From positions 81,570-145,569 of the forward strand of contig JAPPKS010000006.1 of assembly GCA_028819845.1 (NCBI GenBank): DNA of 64,000 nt, in the 5' to 3' direction. Source of the DNA: Candidatus Poribacteria bacterium. GTDB lineage: Bacteria > Poribacteria > WGA-4E > PCPOR2b. Below the pieces are notes generated by a model. It saw nothing but the letters and a program-made list of their open reading frames with translations. It was not told the DNA's origin and did not search any database. Of this stretch, positions 33,085-41,284 are shown in pieces (positions within the stretch are counted from its first letter, which is position 1; every line of letters begins with the position of its first letter). The position numbers and the translations under genes were made by a program.

Positions 33085-33645
33085 ATGGCATATTATGGAA
33101 TACGTCGAAGGGTCTTCATCTCCCATTACAAAGGCGATAATAAAGAGGTTGATGGCTTTATTGATTACTTTGGCAACCAAGAGAAAGTATTCACACCGTT
33201 TGTCCTTGGTGCAAATGATAACGACGATTTCATTAACAGCACAAACACAGACTATGTAATGGGGCAGATTAGGAAAAAATACCTGCAGGATACAACGGTC
33301 ACTATAGTTCTGATAGGAAGCTGCACCCATAGTCGACGATATGTAGATTGGGAAATCAAGAGTTCGTTGACTCAAGGGCAAACTCTGCCTAACGGTCTTA
33401 TTGGAGTCCTTTTGCCTAGTCAAGGAAACAGTGCTCATCTTCCGCCGCGTTTTAGGGCGAATTGGGAAAAAGAGCACGTAGATTGCTATACACGATATCG
33501 CTCATACCCATCTGACGCTACGCAACTCGGAAAGTGGATTGATGACGCTTATGACGCAAGGACCTCACGAGCACGATTTATCAGAAATTCGCAAGACATG
33601 ATGAAGTATAACGCCAAGTGTAAAGTCTGTAACAAAACACACTAA
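33085..33645 (+). CDS. ThsB-like TIR-domain protein (MTH538 / DUF1863 type)
   Basis: A 186-residue protein with GAGG before ATG 33085. It starts RRRVFISHYKGDNKEVDGF, the first strand and helix of a TIR-like fold. TVTIVLIGSCTHSRRYVDWE (about residues 70-89) and GLIGVLLPSQ follow, which is the pattern of the MTH538 TIR-like family that includes ThsB of Thoeris. Such proteins sense phage and make a cyclic or modified ADP-ribose signal from NAD+; the W-E of RRYVDWEIKSSL is the expected catalytic region. No ThsA (Sir2/macro/SLOG) gene is nearby. The two genes directly downstream are tightly spaced and may supply the effector. The C-terminal 40 residues carry a Cys pair (KCKVCNK). Confidence 0.8.
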   Translation: MAYYGIRRRVFISHYKGDNKEVDGFIDYFGNQEKVFTPFVLGANDNDDFINSTNTDYVMGQIRKKYLQDTTVTIVLIGSCTHSRRYVDWEIKSSLTQGQTLPNGLIGVLLPSQGNSAHLPPRFRANWEKEHVDCYTRYRSYPSDATQLGKWIDDAYDARTSRARFIRNSQDMMKYNAKCKVCNKTH

Positions 33646-33671
33646 TAAAATCACCAAAAGGGAGAAAACGT

Positions 33672-34154
33672 GTGAATCTTCAAGGTTGGCTCGTAGACCA
33701 CGGCCTAGAAACATTAAAGATTAACATCAAATTCTTGCAAGCAGAATTCAAGATACACGACCTAGATAAGGAAGCTGCTTGGGAATTGTATATCGAACTA
33801 TTAACACGAATTACGACGCAACCCTTGCCCGAGGATTCTGGTGATAATAAGACTGCGTTGGAGAGCGTCTATTCTCTGTTCCCACTGACCAGAGAGGTGA
33901 TTAAACGAAAAGGTCCTGGCTGCCTTGAATTTACAAAGATTGCTATTGTGGTTCTGAATCAGGTGATTAGACCGTTCACGGCTAAGTGGCATAAGTTAAG
34001 TCTGGAATGCGCGTTTGAGATTCCTGAGAAAGTACGAGAATTCAGAGAAGAGCTAGCAGATTTGCAGGAAAAGCTACGTGTATATACAAGAGCACTCGCC
34101 GCTATGGCGGACGTTGAGGATTTAACAGCACTTGAGAATGAGGAACCAATCTAG
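33672..34154 (+). CDS. All-helical protein in the TIR operon
   Basis: GTG 33672 follows AAAGGGAG and opens 160 residues, 26 bases after the TIR gene. The sequence is helical throughout (GLETLKINIKFLQAEFKIHD; AAWELYIELLTRITTQPL; EFREELADLQEKLRVYTRAL) with a central hydrophobic stretch (FTKIAIVVLNQVIRPFTAKW) that looks amphipathic rather than transmembrane. No catalytic motif or known family is recognised. Its position between the TIR protein and the small membrane protein suggests an adaptor or sensor. That role is inferred from context only. Confidence 0.7.
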   Translation: MNLQGWLVDHGLETLKINIKFLQAEFKIHDLDKEAAWELYIELLTRITTQPLPEDSGDNKTALESVYSLFPLTREVIKRKGPGCLEFTKIAIVVLNQVIRPFTAKWHKLSLECAFEIPEKVREFREELADLQEKLRVYTRALAAMADVEDLTALENEEPI

Positions 34155-34171
34155 GATTTCAATACCGACCT

Positions 34172-34465
34172 ATGAACATGTCAAATGACCATGAGAGACC
34201 CTGTGAGGATGAGCTGGATTGGAAAGATGTAGACCAACTTCATCAAGCAACTTTGCAAATTAGCAAAAGTTGCTTTGAGTATAAAAAGCTCTGCATAAGT
34301 TTTCTTGGGGTGTCCACTGCATTAATAGTCAAATTCACCGATAATCCTTTAAACCACACTGTGTTCGTACACGGTCTTTTAATGTGCGTGGGGTTCTGGA
34401 TTTCTGATGCAACAGGATACTATTTCCAAAAAAAACTACGAAAACAACTAGATGAGAGGATGTAG
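34172..34465 (+). CDS. Small two-helix membrane protein in the TIR operon
   Basis: ATG 34172 lies 17 bases after the preceding stop. The 97 residues have a charged N-terminus (ERPCEDELDWKDVDQLHQAT) and then two hydrophobic helices: CISFLGVSTALIVKFTD (about 42-58) and FVHGLLMCVGFWISDATG (about 65-82). A basic amphipathic tail ends it (YYFQKKLRKQLDERM). Small paired-helix proteins next to nucleotide-signal sensors often act as membrane-disrupting effectors in defence operons. That makes it the best effector candidate here, but no homology to a named effector is claimed. An insertion sequence remnant begins four bases after its stop. Confidence 0.7.
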   Translation: MNMSNDHERPCEDELDWKDVDQLHQATLQISKSCFEYKKLCISFLGVSTALIVKFTDNPLNHTVFVHGLLMCVGFWISDATGYYFQKKLRKQLDERM

Positions 34466-34469
34466 GCAG

Positions 34470-34829
34470 TGACCCCAATTGTTTGGACACGAAATTGTGG
34501 ATGTTAAGAAGGTATTTTGAAGTTTAGGACTTACCTGTAACTGTGTTAGTGCTGCGTTGTTAATTCAAGATGAAATATCGATTGGTGTTCTAGTGTGCAT
34601 TATACGCTGCCTCGAATTCAGCAGGTGTCCTATAACCTAGCGCTGAATGAGGCCTTTTCTGATTATACACGACATCTAATACTGGACTCAGTTGGTTGTA
34701 TGCATCGTGGAAATTCTGATACTCGGCGTCAACGATATACTCGTCTTTGATTCTGCCAATCGTACTCTCAACGTATGGATTCTGCCACGGTTTGCCACGG
34801 TCCGTCATGGAAATGCGGCACGCTATCGC
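34470..34829 (-). mobile_element. IS3-like insertion sequence remnant
   Basis: TGACCCCAATTGTTTGGACA at 34470 resembles the terminal inverted repeat of IS3/IS150-type elements, in the orientation expected for the 3' end of a minus-strand transposase. The transposase fragment (34590-34808) follows. The frame breaks off near 34829, where unrelated sequence begins, so the left part of the element has been lost. Confidence 0.6.
34590..34808 (-). pseudogene. Transposase C-terminal fragment (IS3 family, rve domain)
   Basis: Seventy-two residues read MTDRGKPWQNPYVESTIGRI, KDEYIVDAEYQNFHDAYNQL and YNQKRPHSALGYRTPAEFEA. These are the end of the DDE integrase core with the catalytic Glu in NPYVES and the family-typical RPHSALGYxTPAEF ending. 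The rest of the catalytic domain, with the two Asp residues, is missing: an in-frame stop lies just upstream. It is non-functional. Confidence 0.8.
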
Positions 34830-34950
34830 TCACTTCATGTCATACGCTAAACACGACAACGCAACATTGCTTACATTTCCGTCACGCCGGCGTCTCTTTC
34901 GCGATTTCCAAGACGCTAGGATTCTTGAATGTGAGCATTCAAAAAATCCC

Positions 34951-34979
34951 TTGACAACAGATGAGAGTAATTATATAAT
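34951..34979 (+). promoter_or_regulatory. Consensus promoter of the restriction-modification operon
   Basis: TTGACA (34951-34956) and TATAAT (34974-34979), both perfect, with a 17-base spacer, about 70 bases before the first gene. It is the best sigma-70 promoter in the window. Confidence 0.8.
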
Positions 34980-35047
34980 TTCTATCATGTTATATCTGGT
35001 GTAACAGCACGGCGCCGCTAAACCGGCACCCTAGGGAGGGAGTTTTC

Positions 35048-35317
35048 GTGACAGCGAAGGTTTCAAAGACGCGGAAATGGTACAGGCAGAACCCGCGTCA
35101 AACCGCTTGCAAGCAGTACGTGTTTTCGATTGAGGCCGATATTTACGACAATTTCAAGCGTCACGCCTTCCAAAAAGGGCACTCCATAAACAGCATGGTG
35201 GGCGAGTTAATCAAGCGTGAGCTGAGCATTGACAGTAACATGGATAGCAACTCTGCCGCGCCGAAGCCCGAACCAAACACAGCTACCGACAAGGAAATTA
35301 CGGGCGCCACGCAATAA
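35048..35317 (+). CDS. Ribbon-helix-helix-like protein, possible RM regulator
   Basis: GTG 35048 follows AGGGAGGGA. Eighty-nine residues: a basic start (VSKTRKWYRQNPRQTACKQY), then VFSIEADIYDNFKRHAFQKG and HSINSMVGELIKRELSID, the strand-helix-helix pattern of Arc/CopG-type DNA-binding proteins, and a disordered tail. It is first in the operon with a methyltransferase 32 bases downstream. Small DNA-binding proteins in this position often control type II restriction-modification genes (C-protein role). Its own promoter region has no clear operator palindrome, so the role is inferred. Confidence 0.65.
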   Translation: MTAKVSKTRKWYRQNPRQTACKQYVFSIEADIYDNFKRHAFQKGHSINSMVGELIKRELSIDSNMDSNSAAPKPEPNTATDKEITGATQ

Positions 35318-35349
35318 TTCGGAATAGAGCAAAAGGGGATTAAAATATT

Positions 35350-36210
35350 ATGGCCAAATCGGAAATGCAAGCATTTGGAGTCGGTAGTCGAATCGGACAT
35401 AATTCCGATAAATTTTATCAAAGAAATGTGTATACTCCAATGCAACAACCGTCTACCGCGGCAGACAATGTTGTGCCTACCGATAGTCTAAACACCATAT
35501 TTGCGCACTCCAGCGAAAACATGTCGGAATTACCTAATAATAGTGTCCATTTAATGATAACATCGCCTCCCTACAATGTAGGCAAAGAATACGACGAAGA
35601 TTTGACATTGGACTCGTATCGTACCATGCTTGGACGCGTCTGGAAGGAAACACATCGTGTCCTAGTTGACGGCGGGCGAGCTTGTATCAACGTAGCTAAC
35701 ATTGGACGCAAACCCTATATACCTTTACATGCATTTATTGCTTCAGACATGTTGAATCTGGGGTACTTGATGCGTGGCGAAATCATTTGGAACAAAGCCG
35801 CTAGTGCGGGAAGTTCTTGTGCGTGGGGAAGTTGGAGATCTGCGTCTAATCCTGTATTGAGAGATGTGCACGAATACATTCTAATATTCTGCAAAACGAC
35901 CTTTAAGCGTAACGGCGACGAATCCACAATTGGCAGGAATGAATTTCTTGATTGGACAAAGAGTATCTGGACCTTTCCAGCCGAATCTGCGAAGAAGGTG
36001 GGACATCCCGCCCCGTTTCCCTTAGAATTGCCAGCTCGGCTCATAGACCTGTATTCGTTCAAGGGTGACGTTATTTTAGACCCGTTTATTGGAAGCGGCA
36101 CAACTGCGGTTGCGGCAAAGGGACTACAACGATGCTGGGTTGGATACGAGACATCGCAAGATTACGTAAATACGGCCAGCGATAGATTGAAACAGGAAAC
36201 TTTACTTTGA
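35350..36210 (+). CDS. DNA methyltransferase of a type II RM system (beta-type amino-methyltransferase)
   Basis: A 286-residue protein. LMITSPPYNVGKEYDED (about residues 70-86) holds motif IV, TSPPY, and DVILDPFIGSGTTAVAAKGL (about 237-256) holds motif I, FxGxGTT. Catalytic motif IV before the SAM motif defines the beta group, and S-P-P-Y is typical of N4-cytosine methylases, though N6-adenine is possible. WTFPAESAKKVGHPAPFPLE is the usual segment before motif X. It shares its last bases with the next gene (TTGA overlap at 36207-36210), so methylase and nuclease are translated together. It protects host DNA from the 36207 nuclease. Confidence 0.88.
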   Translation: MAKSEMQAFGVGSRIGHNSDKFYQRNVYTPMQQPSTAADNVVPTDSLNTIFAHSSENMSELPNNSVHLMITSPPYNVGKEYDEDLTLDSYRTMLGRVWKETHRVLVDGGRACINVANIGRKPYIPLHAFIASDMLNLGYLMRGEIIWNKAASAGSSCAWGSWRSASNPVLRDVHEYILIFCKTTFKRNGDESTIGRNEFLDWTKSIWTFPAESAKKVGHPAPFPLELPARLIDLYSFKGDVILDPFIGSGTTAVAAKGLQRCWVGYETSQDYVNTASDRLKQETLL

Positions 36211-36830
36211 ATCCTTGTATTGCAAACCTGTTAAAAGACGACATAAAGGTGACGCGATTTGTCAAGAATCTGCCAATTGCGTTTGAAATAGTCGCCAATG
36301 AGATGCCTAAAGGCAATCCAGCTATCGGAATACTGCGCGAACATGTAATTATTGGTTATTTCATTTCAGAATTTGGACAAAATAAAATTAGAGTCCCAGA
36401 GGAAGGAAACAAACGAGAGTTTGATGTAGAGGTATGTGGCGAACCACTCTCCATCAAGACAATCACCGGAAATAGCTTGGTTAAAATACTTTGGACTGCA
36501 GACCAGACTATCGTCAACGAAGAAATTGCATATCGTTATCACCCCGAGACCGATATGTTTTTGATCACCATTCATTGGGGAAAAACACAGAACAGTGTGT
36601 TTTACATTCCTAAACATGTTCAATCTGAGACGTACAACCAGCTCGGCGCGGCACATTACCTCCGTGTTGCATCAAACACAAATCATAGAGGCATTACCAT
36701 TGCTTCGAAAGCGATGAAGACCCTAAAATGCCATTCCGATACATTGAGTTGCGTAGTTGGGTGGTACAAGCGGGGATTACATTCTTCCCCCTATGAACGT
36801 TGGGAAAATTATTGGGCACAGATTCAATAA
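36207..36830 (+). CDS. ThaI-like type II restriction endonuclease
   Basis: TTG 36207 overlaps the methylase stop; no ATG is nearby and AGGAAAC precedes it. The 207 residues match my memory of the ThaI family: REHVIIGYFISEFGQNKI, EFDVEVCGEPLSIKTITGNS, VKILWTADQTIVNEEI, SVFYIPKHVQSETYNQLG and the ending SSPYERWENYW. Asp of FDVEV and Lys of SIKT form a PD-(D/E)xK-type site. ThaI cuts CGCG; the same target is possible here but unproven. With the RHH protein and methylase this is a complete type II operon. No frame damage is visible. Confidence 0.75.
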   Translation: MNPCIANLLKDDIKVTRFVKNLPIAFEIVANEMPKGNPAIGILREHVIIGYFISEFGQNKIRVPEEGNKREFDVEVCGEPLSIKTITGNSLVKILWTADQTIVNEEIAYRYHPETDMFLITIHWGKTQNSVFYIPKHVQSETYNQLGAAHYLRVASNTNHRGITIASKAMKTLKCHSDTLSCVVGWYKRGLHSSPYERWENYWAQIQ

Positions 36831-37177
36831 CCTTAAGTTTCTCGGGCTTTTCCTGAAACGCATATTCTGCTAAGCCAATTACTGATAAACAGAATTAAAA
36901 AAATGCCCTAACCGGCGGTCAACCAGCTAGGGCAAAGTCGTTTTCTCGTTGTGGAGCGAAAAAACGATAAAGGAAATAAATCAAACGTATGGTTTATTTT
37001 AGCATACTTAAGAATAAAGTGTCAAGTTTTTTACCGCATTGCGTTTCAAGGGTATCGGTTTGTACAGTCTAAGTGCACCGATGCCCTTTTTTTGTTCACG
37101 CATCCTTGCACTCTAATCTCGAAACATAACTCGAAACATAATTAGAAGAGCCATAAACTTGGCTTTGGAGCACTAAC
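36831..37177. terminator. Gap with two intrinsic-terminator-like hairpins
   Basis: On the minus strand, GCCCTAGCTGG and CCGGTTAGGGC (36933-36905) form an 11-bp stem with two G-U pairs, followed by A and a run of T, a good terminator for leftward transcription. On the plus strand, GGGTATCGGT (37050-37059) pairs with ACCGATGCCC (37077-37086), followed by seven T (37087-37093). This second hairpin would end rightward transcription from the restriction-modification operon before the FRG gene. No gene is seen between them. Confidence 0.6.
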
Positions 37178-38410
37178 ATGAGCACTCCGCAATCGACTAA
37201 TCCTCAAGACTACTACCTTGATGGGTTGTCCGAAATTATACGCGAAATAGTTGAGAAATCCGGCAACGGCGCCTGTATCTTCCGGGGCGAGCCCGAAACC
37301 TATGATGATGAACCATTCTGCGGCAAGGTATCCTCAACTCTATACCGGATGGCTCCTAATAGCTTTGATTCCGGGAAATTGGAACTCGCTTACGAACAAG
37401 ACAAAATCATTAACGAACTCAATAGCTACCTCCCCGTTCCCAAACAAAATAAGGGGTTTGAAATCTGGACGGAACTTCAACATTACGGCACTGAAACCAA
37501 TCTAATAGATTTCACTACAGACTACCACATCGCTCTTTTCTTTGCCTGCAACGGCTCGCATGACAAAGATGGTAGAGTAATCATATTCAGCAGAACAGAT
37601 TCCATAAACCAGAAATACCATATTAAACGTCCTCACAGTCCCGAAAACCGTGTCCTTGCCCAAAAGAGCATTTTTGCACAACCGCCTAAAGGCTATTTAG
37701 ACTTTGGCGACTATACCATTGTTTCAGTGCCCGCAAACCTGAAGCAGTGGTTTTTAATTCACCTACGGAAATTCCAAGACGTATCTACTCAAAGCGTTTA
37801 CAATGATATACATGGATTCATTCGCCATCGAACACTTAGGTTGTCCCCGACGGCTAGAATACCCCGTGAAACCGGTCTAAAAATTATGATCGAAGTTCCA
37901 GAACGAGACCCGGTTGATGAAGAGGCTAAGAAGAAACTGCTATTGGCAATTAAACACCATACATCGGGTTTACAATATGCACCTTATGACGCGTCGTTCT
38001 ATACGGAGCTATCGTACTGTTACTTTCTATTGGATGACATCAGTCGGGCCATCGAAACACTAAGCAAAGCCATATGGGCGGACCCGAATTACGAATCAGC
38101 CTATTACATGCGAGCGCGTTGTTACACTGTCCAACGCGACAATGAACACGCCTTGGCCGATCTAAAAACCGTGATAGATTTCGATTCGAAATTAGCTGGG
38201 AAGGCTCATTACCGTCGAGGTATGGAATTGTTGCATTCAAAAAATTGGGAGGCAGCGAAATCGGATTTCATAGCCGCCAACGCTAAACTTATGCACATCC
38301 GGTTTCAATTCGCCGCCGATTTCCATAGCGTCGCTCACTACGAACACGTTTCAGGCGTTAAACTGCCGAAGGACATCTCCGAATTACTCCAACCTGAACA
38401 ACCACCATAA
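37178..38410 (+). CDS. FRG-domain protein with C-terminal TPR repeats
   Basis: A 410-residue cytoplasmic protein. The N-terminal domain has the FRG signature GACIFRGEPETYDDEPFCGK (about residues 31-50) and WTELQHYGTETNLIDFTTDY with HIALFFACNG (about 99-130), the conserved QHYGxxTxLxDxT and xALFFA blocks. FRG domains are common in phage-defence islands but their activity is not settled. The C-terminal 150 residues hold TPR helices (ASFYTELSYCYFLLDDISRA; AYYMRARCYTVQRDNEHALA; AHYRRGMELLHSKNWEAAKS). The gene is transcribed alone after a terminator-like hairpin and lies inside the defence-type region. Confidence 0.8.
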   Translation: MSTPQSTNPQDYYLDGLSEIIREIVEKSGNGACIFRGEPETYDDEPFCGKVSSTLYRMAPNSFDSGKLELAYEQDKIINELNSYLPVPKQNKGFEIWTELQHYGTETNLIDFTTDYHIALFFACNGSHDKDGRVIIFSRTDSINQKYHIKRPHSPENRVLAQKSIFAQPPKGYLDFGDYTIVSVPANLKQWFLIHLRKFQDVSTQSVYNDIHGFIRHRTLRLSPTARIPRETGLKIMIEVPERDPVDEEAKKKLLLAIKHHTSGLQYAPYDASFYTELSYCYFLLDDISRAIETLSKAIWADPNYESAYYMRARCYTVQRDNEHALADLKTVIDFDSKLAGKAHYRRGMELLHSKNWEAAKSDFIAANAKLMHIRFQFAADFHSVAHYEHVSGVKLPKDISELLQPEQPP

Positions 38411-38420
38411 ACGTATAGAA

Positions 38421-38930
38421 ATGGAAAACCCAGCAAAGAACCGAACACATCACCCGCGAAATCATTCGCCACCCCAACCCGAAAAACAAATCGACTGGAA
38501 CGCAATCGCGCCGAACGTCGCGGTGCGCCTCAAGGGCGAGCCCCGAACGAAATCCGACAAGGAATGGCGATGGGGAACCAAGGGCAGTTTCGCGCTGTAC
38601 CTTGAAAATGGGACATTTTCCGATTATGAGAACGACGTCGCCGGTGGCGTAATTGCCATGGTGGCGCACTGCGAAGGCTTAGGGAGCCGTGACGAGGCAA
38701 TCCAGTGGCTGAAGGACAACGATTTCCTTCCCGGAAGCCATACCTCACCCCGGCCGCGCCGTACAAATCCGCAACCAAAAGCCGATCCCCCGATTGCAAA
38801 GCCGCCTCACAACACCGGGCAGCTAGAACATGGATTAACGCTTTGGAACAATGCCCTACCGGTGCCAGCGGAATTTGAGCACCCCGTCCGCCGACTATCC
38901 AAACAACACTCCTCGACGAATCCGAATTAA
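38421..38930 (+). pseudogene. Truncated phage/plasmid primase-like N-terminal fragment
   Basis: A 169-residue frame starting ten bases after the FRG gene. EWRWGTKGSFALYLENGTFS with DYENDVAGGVIAMVAH resembles the N-terminal domain of mobile-element primases and replicative helicases that recognise nucleic acid before a Toprim module. A proline-rich linker follows, then EFEHPVRRL, where such proteins continue toward Toprim. The frame ends in unrelated sequence (SKQHSST). A different frame just after (38898-38983) reads TIQTTLLDESELKRSAFKNI, the tail of yet another protein. It is a decayed remnant of a mobile element. Confidence 0.5.
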
Positions 38931-39024
38931 AACGCAGCGCCTTCAAGAACATTGAGCAATTATTGGAGCTTCGAAAAGCCTAACTAGGGACTGAACAACG
39001 GGCTCGCTTGCCGGAGGGGATCCA

Positions 39025-39462
39025 TTGGGCGAGACTAGCTCTCCCGAACTTAAACGCTCGTATTTTGAAACAAAAGCAGATGCGGATGCAGTTATGGCGA
39101 CGTTAAATCGCTCACTGTTTTACTGGTGGTTTGTGGTTCTTTCAACGTGCCGGACAGTCAGTTTGCGTGAAATTGGACACTTCCGAATCGGTCTCGATAG
39201 GATGGAGCTTGCCCTAAAGCAACGTCTTTCTAGTTTCTCCACTGAATTGATGTCAGACTTGAAACGCCACGCGAAGCGTAAGGAGACGTTTTACAAAGCG
39301 ACTGGTCGTGTTGTATTTGATGAGTTTTCTCCCCGTAATTCCAAGTACATCATGGACAAACTAGACCGCGTCCTTGCGCAACACGACGGCTTCACAGACG
39401 AAGAATTAGACTTCATCATCAACTACGACATCAAATACCGAATGGGGTTGGGAAATGAATGA
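39025..39462 (+). pseudogene. C-terminal fragment of an Eco57I/PglX-type DNA methylase
   Basis: The frame reads SPELKRSYFETKADADAVMA, LNRSLFYWWFVVLSTCRTVS, FYKATGRVVFDEFSPRNSKY and ends DRVLAQHDGFTDEELDFIIN, YDIKYRMG. The FTDEELDFIINYDIKYRM ending is characteristic of large N6-adenine methylases of the Eco57I class, including BREX-associated ones. The SAM-binding and NPPY parts, several hundred residues, are absent. The frame begins within 35 bases after a stop. It is a 3' remnant of a lost restriction-modification or BREX-like gene. Confidence 0.65.
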
Positions 39463-39602
39463 TTGAAAGATTCGCATGAACGGGCACGTCACAAAATAGT
39501 TTCAGAATTGTAGAAAGAAACACATCCGGTTGAATGCGACATTGACAATCTGTTGTAACGTCAGCAGAACCTAGAAATTCATTGTGAAACGTAGAGCATG
39601 TT

Positions 39603-41150
39603 ATGAACAATGTTGTTCGTAAGAAGACTATTCTGTGCTTATTAGATTGTGTTCCCAAGTCTGTTGATGAGATTGCCGGTGAAATTGATGAATCATTGGA
39701 GACCATTGCCGATTCGCTCACAATACTTATTTCGGAAAGTATTTGTGAGAAAGTAAGTACAATTGAGGTTAGTCAGTATACTGTCAGAAAGGATATAGGA
39801 AGTTTAAGAAAACTGACTAAAGAGTTTCTCTCAAATGTAGAAGAACATAAACAGGATACAGAGCAATTCATTTCATCCGAGTATTACCATTCCGGCATTG
39901 ACGATCGGTTAGTTAATTCCGTTCTCGCGCGTTTTCATCTTGCTTCAGTATACCGAACCGATGAGGAAAGACTAGGATTGCGTAGGCTATTGCTCGCGTC
40001 ACCGTCAGCTCTGTTTCATGTTTTACATGCTGACACGCAGATTTTCGATGAAATGTGGTCAAGTCAGAATCAGTTAGACACTTCGGATTCTACTCGTCAG
40101 TGGTTTGGCCAAATCCTTGTGTCACAGTTTCAGACCCCCATATTGGACATGCTTAGGGCTGATATGAATAGTCCTGTATTCGCAAAGTTGCATGCTGTGC
40201 TCGGCCTTCGAGCAGTGAAGATAAGTACACACGTGAGTTTGGCGACTATGCACGGAAATTATGCTGCGGCAGGCGGTGGAGGGAGTTTTTCCTTAGGTAG
40301 AGCTATGGAGAACTTACGCGCCGGACAACTAGTCTCGAATGTCGATCCAATGGCTATTGCCAATGATGGATTGGCATTTCTTCATCTTGAAGAATTCCAC
40401 ATTGCGCTGGAGTATTTTGACAAAGCAATTAACATGCTTCAAGATCCTATGCAAAAGGCAAAAGTATGGAACAACATGGGAGTAACTTTTCTTCTGATCA
40501 AGCAATATCAAAAAGCAATACAATGTTTTACCGCAGGCATCGAGCTTGATTCAAAAGGTGAATTTGCCCCGTTGTGCGAGAACAAACGGTTAGCTGAAGA
40601 ACATTTAGCTAACGCGACGGAAAACCACAACTTCACCCAAACCACACAGATACGTTATTTTCAAGGTCACATTGTACCTTTAGAGGAAACACGCTTCTTT
40701 GAATTCAAGGAAGTTAGTGGCAAAAACCCAGTTAGTTCAATCGAAAACACGGCTGATGAATACGCTGTTGCCTTCCTCAATCGCGAAGGAGGACGTCTCT
40801 TCTGGGGAATAAGAGATTCCGATAGAACTACCATAGGAGTGACTTTGGACCACCAAAATCGAAATGAAGTTCGCCAGCAGGTTTCTCAAAAACTCGGCCA
40901 AATACAACCCCCGATTAGTTTTAAACATTGGAAACTGCATTTTCACGCCGTTCACAACGCCAATGGACAATCAATACCAAATCTTTGGGTCATAGAACTT
41001 GTGATTTTTCCACCAAAGGAAGGGCAGGTGTTTTTCACAGGTAGTTCCGAATTGTTCGTCAAAACGGATGGTGGAAAGCGGAAGTTAATCGGACAACAGA
41101 TAACCGAGCATATTTGCAGTGTTGTTCAAAGTGATACTAAAACAGAGTAG
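39603..41150 (+). CDS. wHTH-TPR-AlbA_2 (Schlafen-type) protein
   Basis: A 515-residue protein with three parts. Residues 1-80 look like a winged helix (KTILCLLDCVPKSVDEIAGE). The middle, from about 245, has TPR helices (NDGLAFLHLEEFHIALEYFD; VWNNMGVTFLLIKQYQKAIQ). The C-terminal third starts ETRFFEFKEVSGKNPVSSIE and continues DEYAVAFLNREGGRLFWGIR, the AlbA_2 domain with the E-x-K core shared with Schlafen proteins. Schlafen-type AlbA_2 domains bind or cleave nucleic acids, and several have antiviral roles. Gene context (methylase remnant, FRG, toxin-antitoxin) supports a defence function, which remains inferred. Confidence 0.75.
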   Translation: MNNVVRKKTILCLLDCVPKSVDEIAGEIDESLETIADSLTILISESICEKVSTIEVSQYTVRKDIGSLRKLTKEFLSNVEEHKQDTEQFISSEYYHSGIDDRLVNSVLARFHLASVYRTDEERLGLRRLLLASPSALFHVLHADTQIFDEMWSSQNQLDTSDSTRQWFGQILVSQFQTPILDMLRADMNSPVFAKLHAVLGLRAVKISTHVSLATMHGNYAAAGGGGSFSLGRAMENLRAGQLVSNVDPMAIANDGLAFLHLEEFHIALEYFDKAINMLQDPMQKAKVWNNMGVTFLLIKQYQKAIQCFTAGIELDSKGEFAPLCENKRLAEEHLANATENHNFTQTTQIRYFQGHIVPLEETRFFEFKEVSGKNPVSSIENTADEYAVAFLNREGGRLFWGIRDSDRTTIGVTLDHQNRNEVRQQVSQKLGQIQPPISFKHWKLHFHAVHNANGQSIPNLWVIELVIFPPKEGQVFFTGSSELFVKTDGGKRKLIGQQITEHICSVVQSDTKTE

Positions 41151-41284
41151 GTCGTACTAAAATATCCCTTAACCTCATCTCGCAAATCGCGGTGGGAGCA
41201 TCGTGCAGACAGTTAGCAATTTCATTTTTCGTGTGCAAATTTTGTAAAATCACTTCATTATTCAAAAAATAAGGAGATTTTCAA

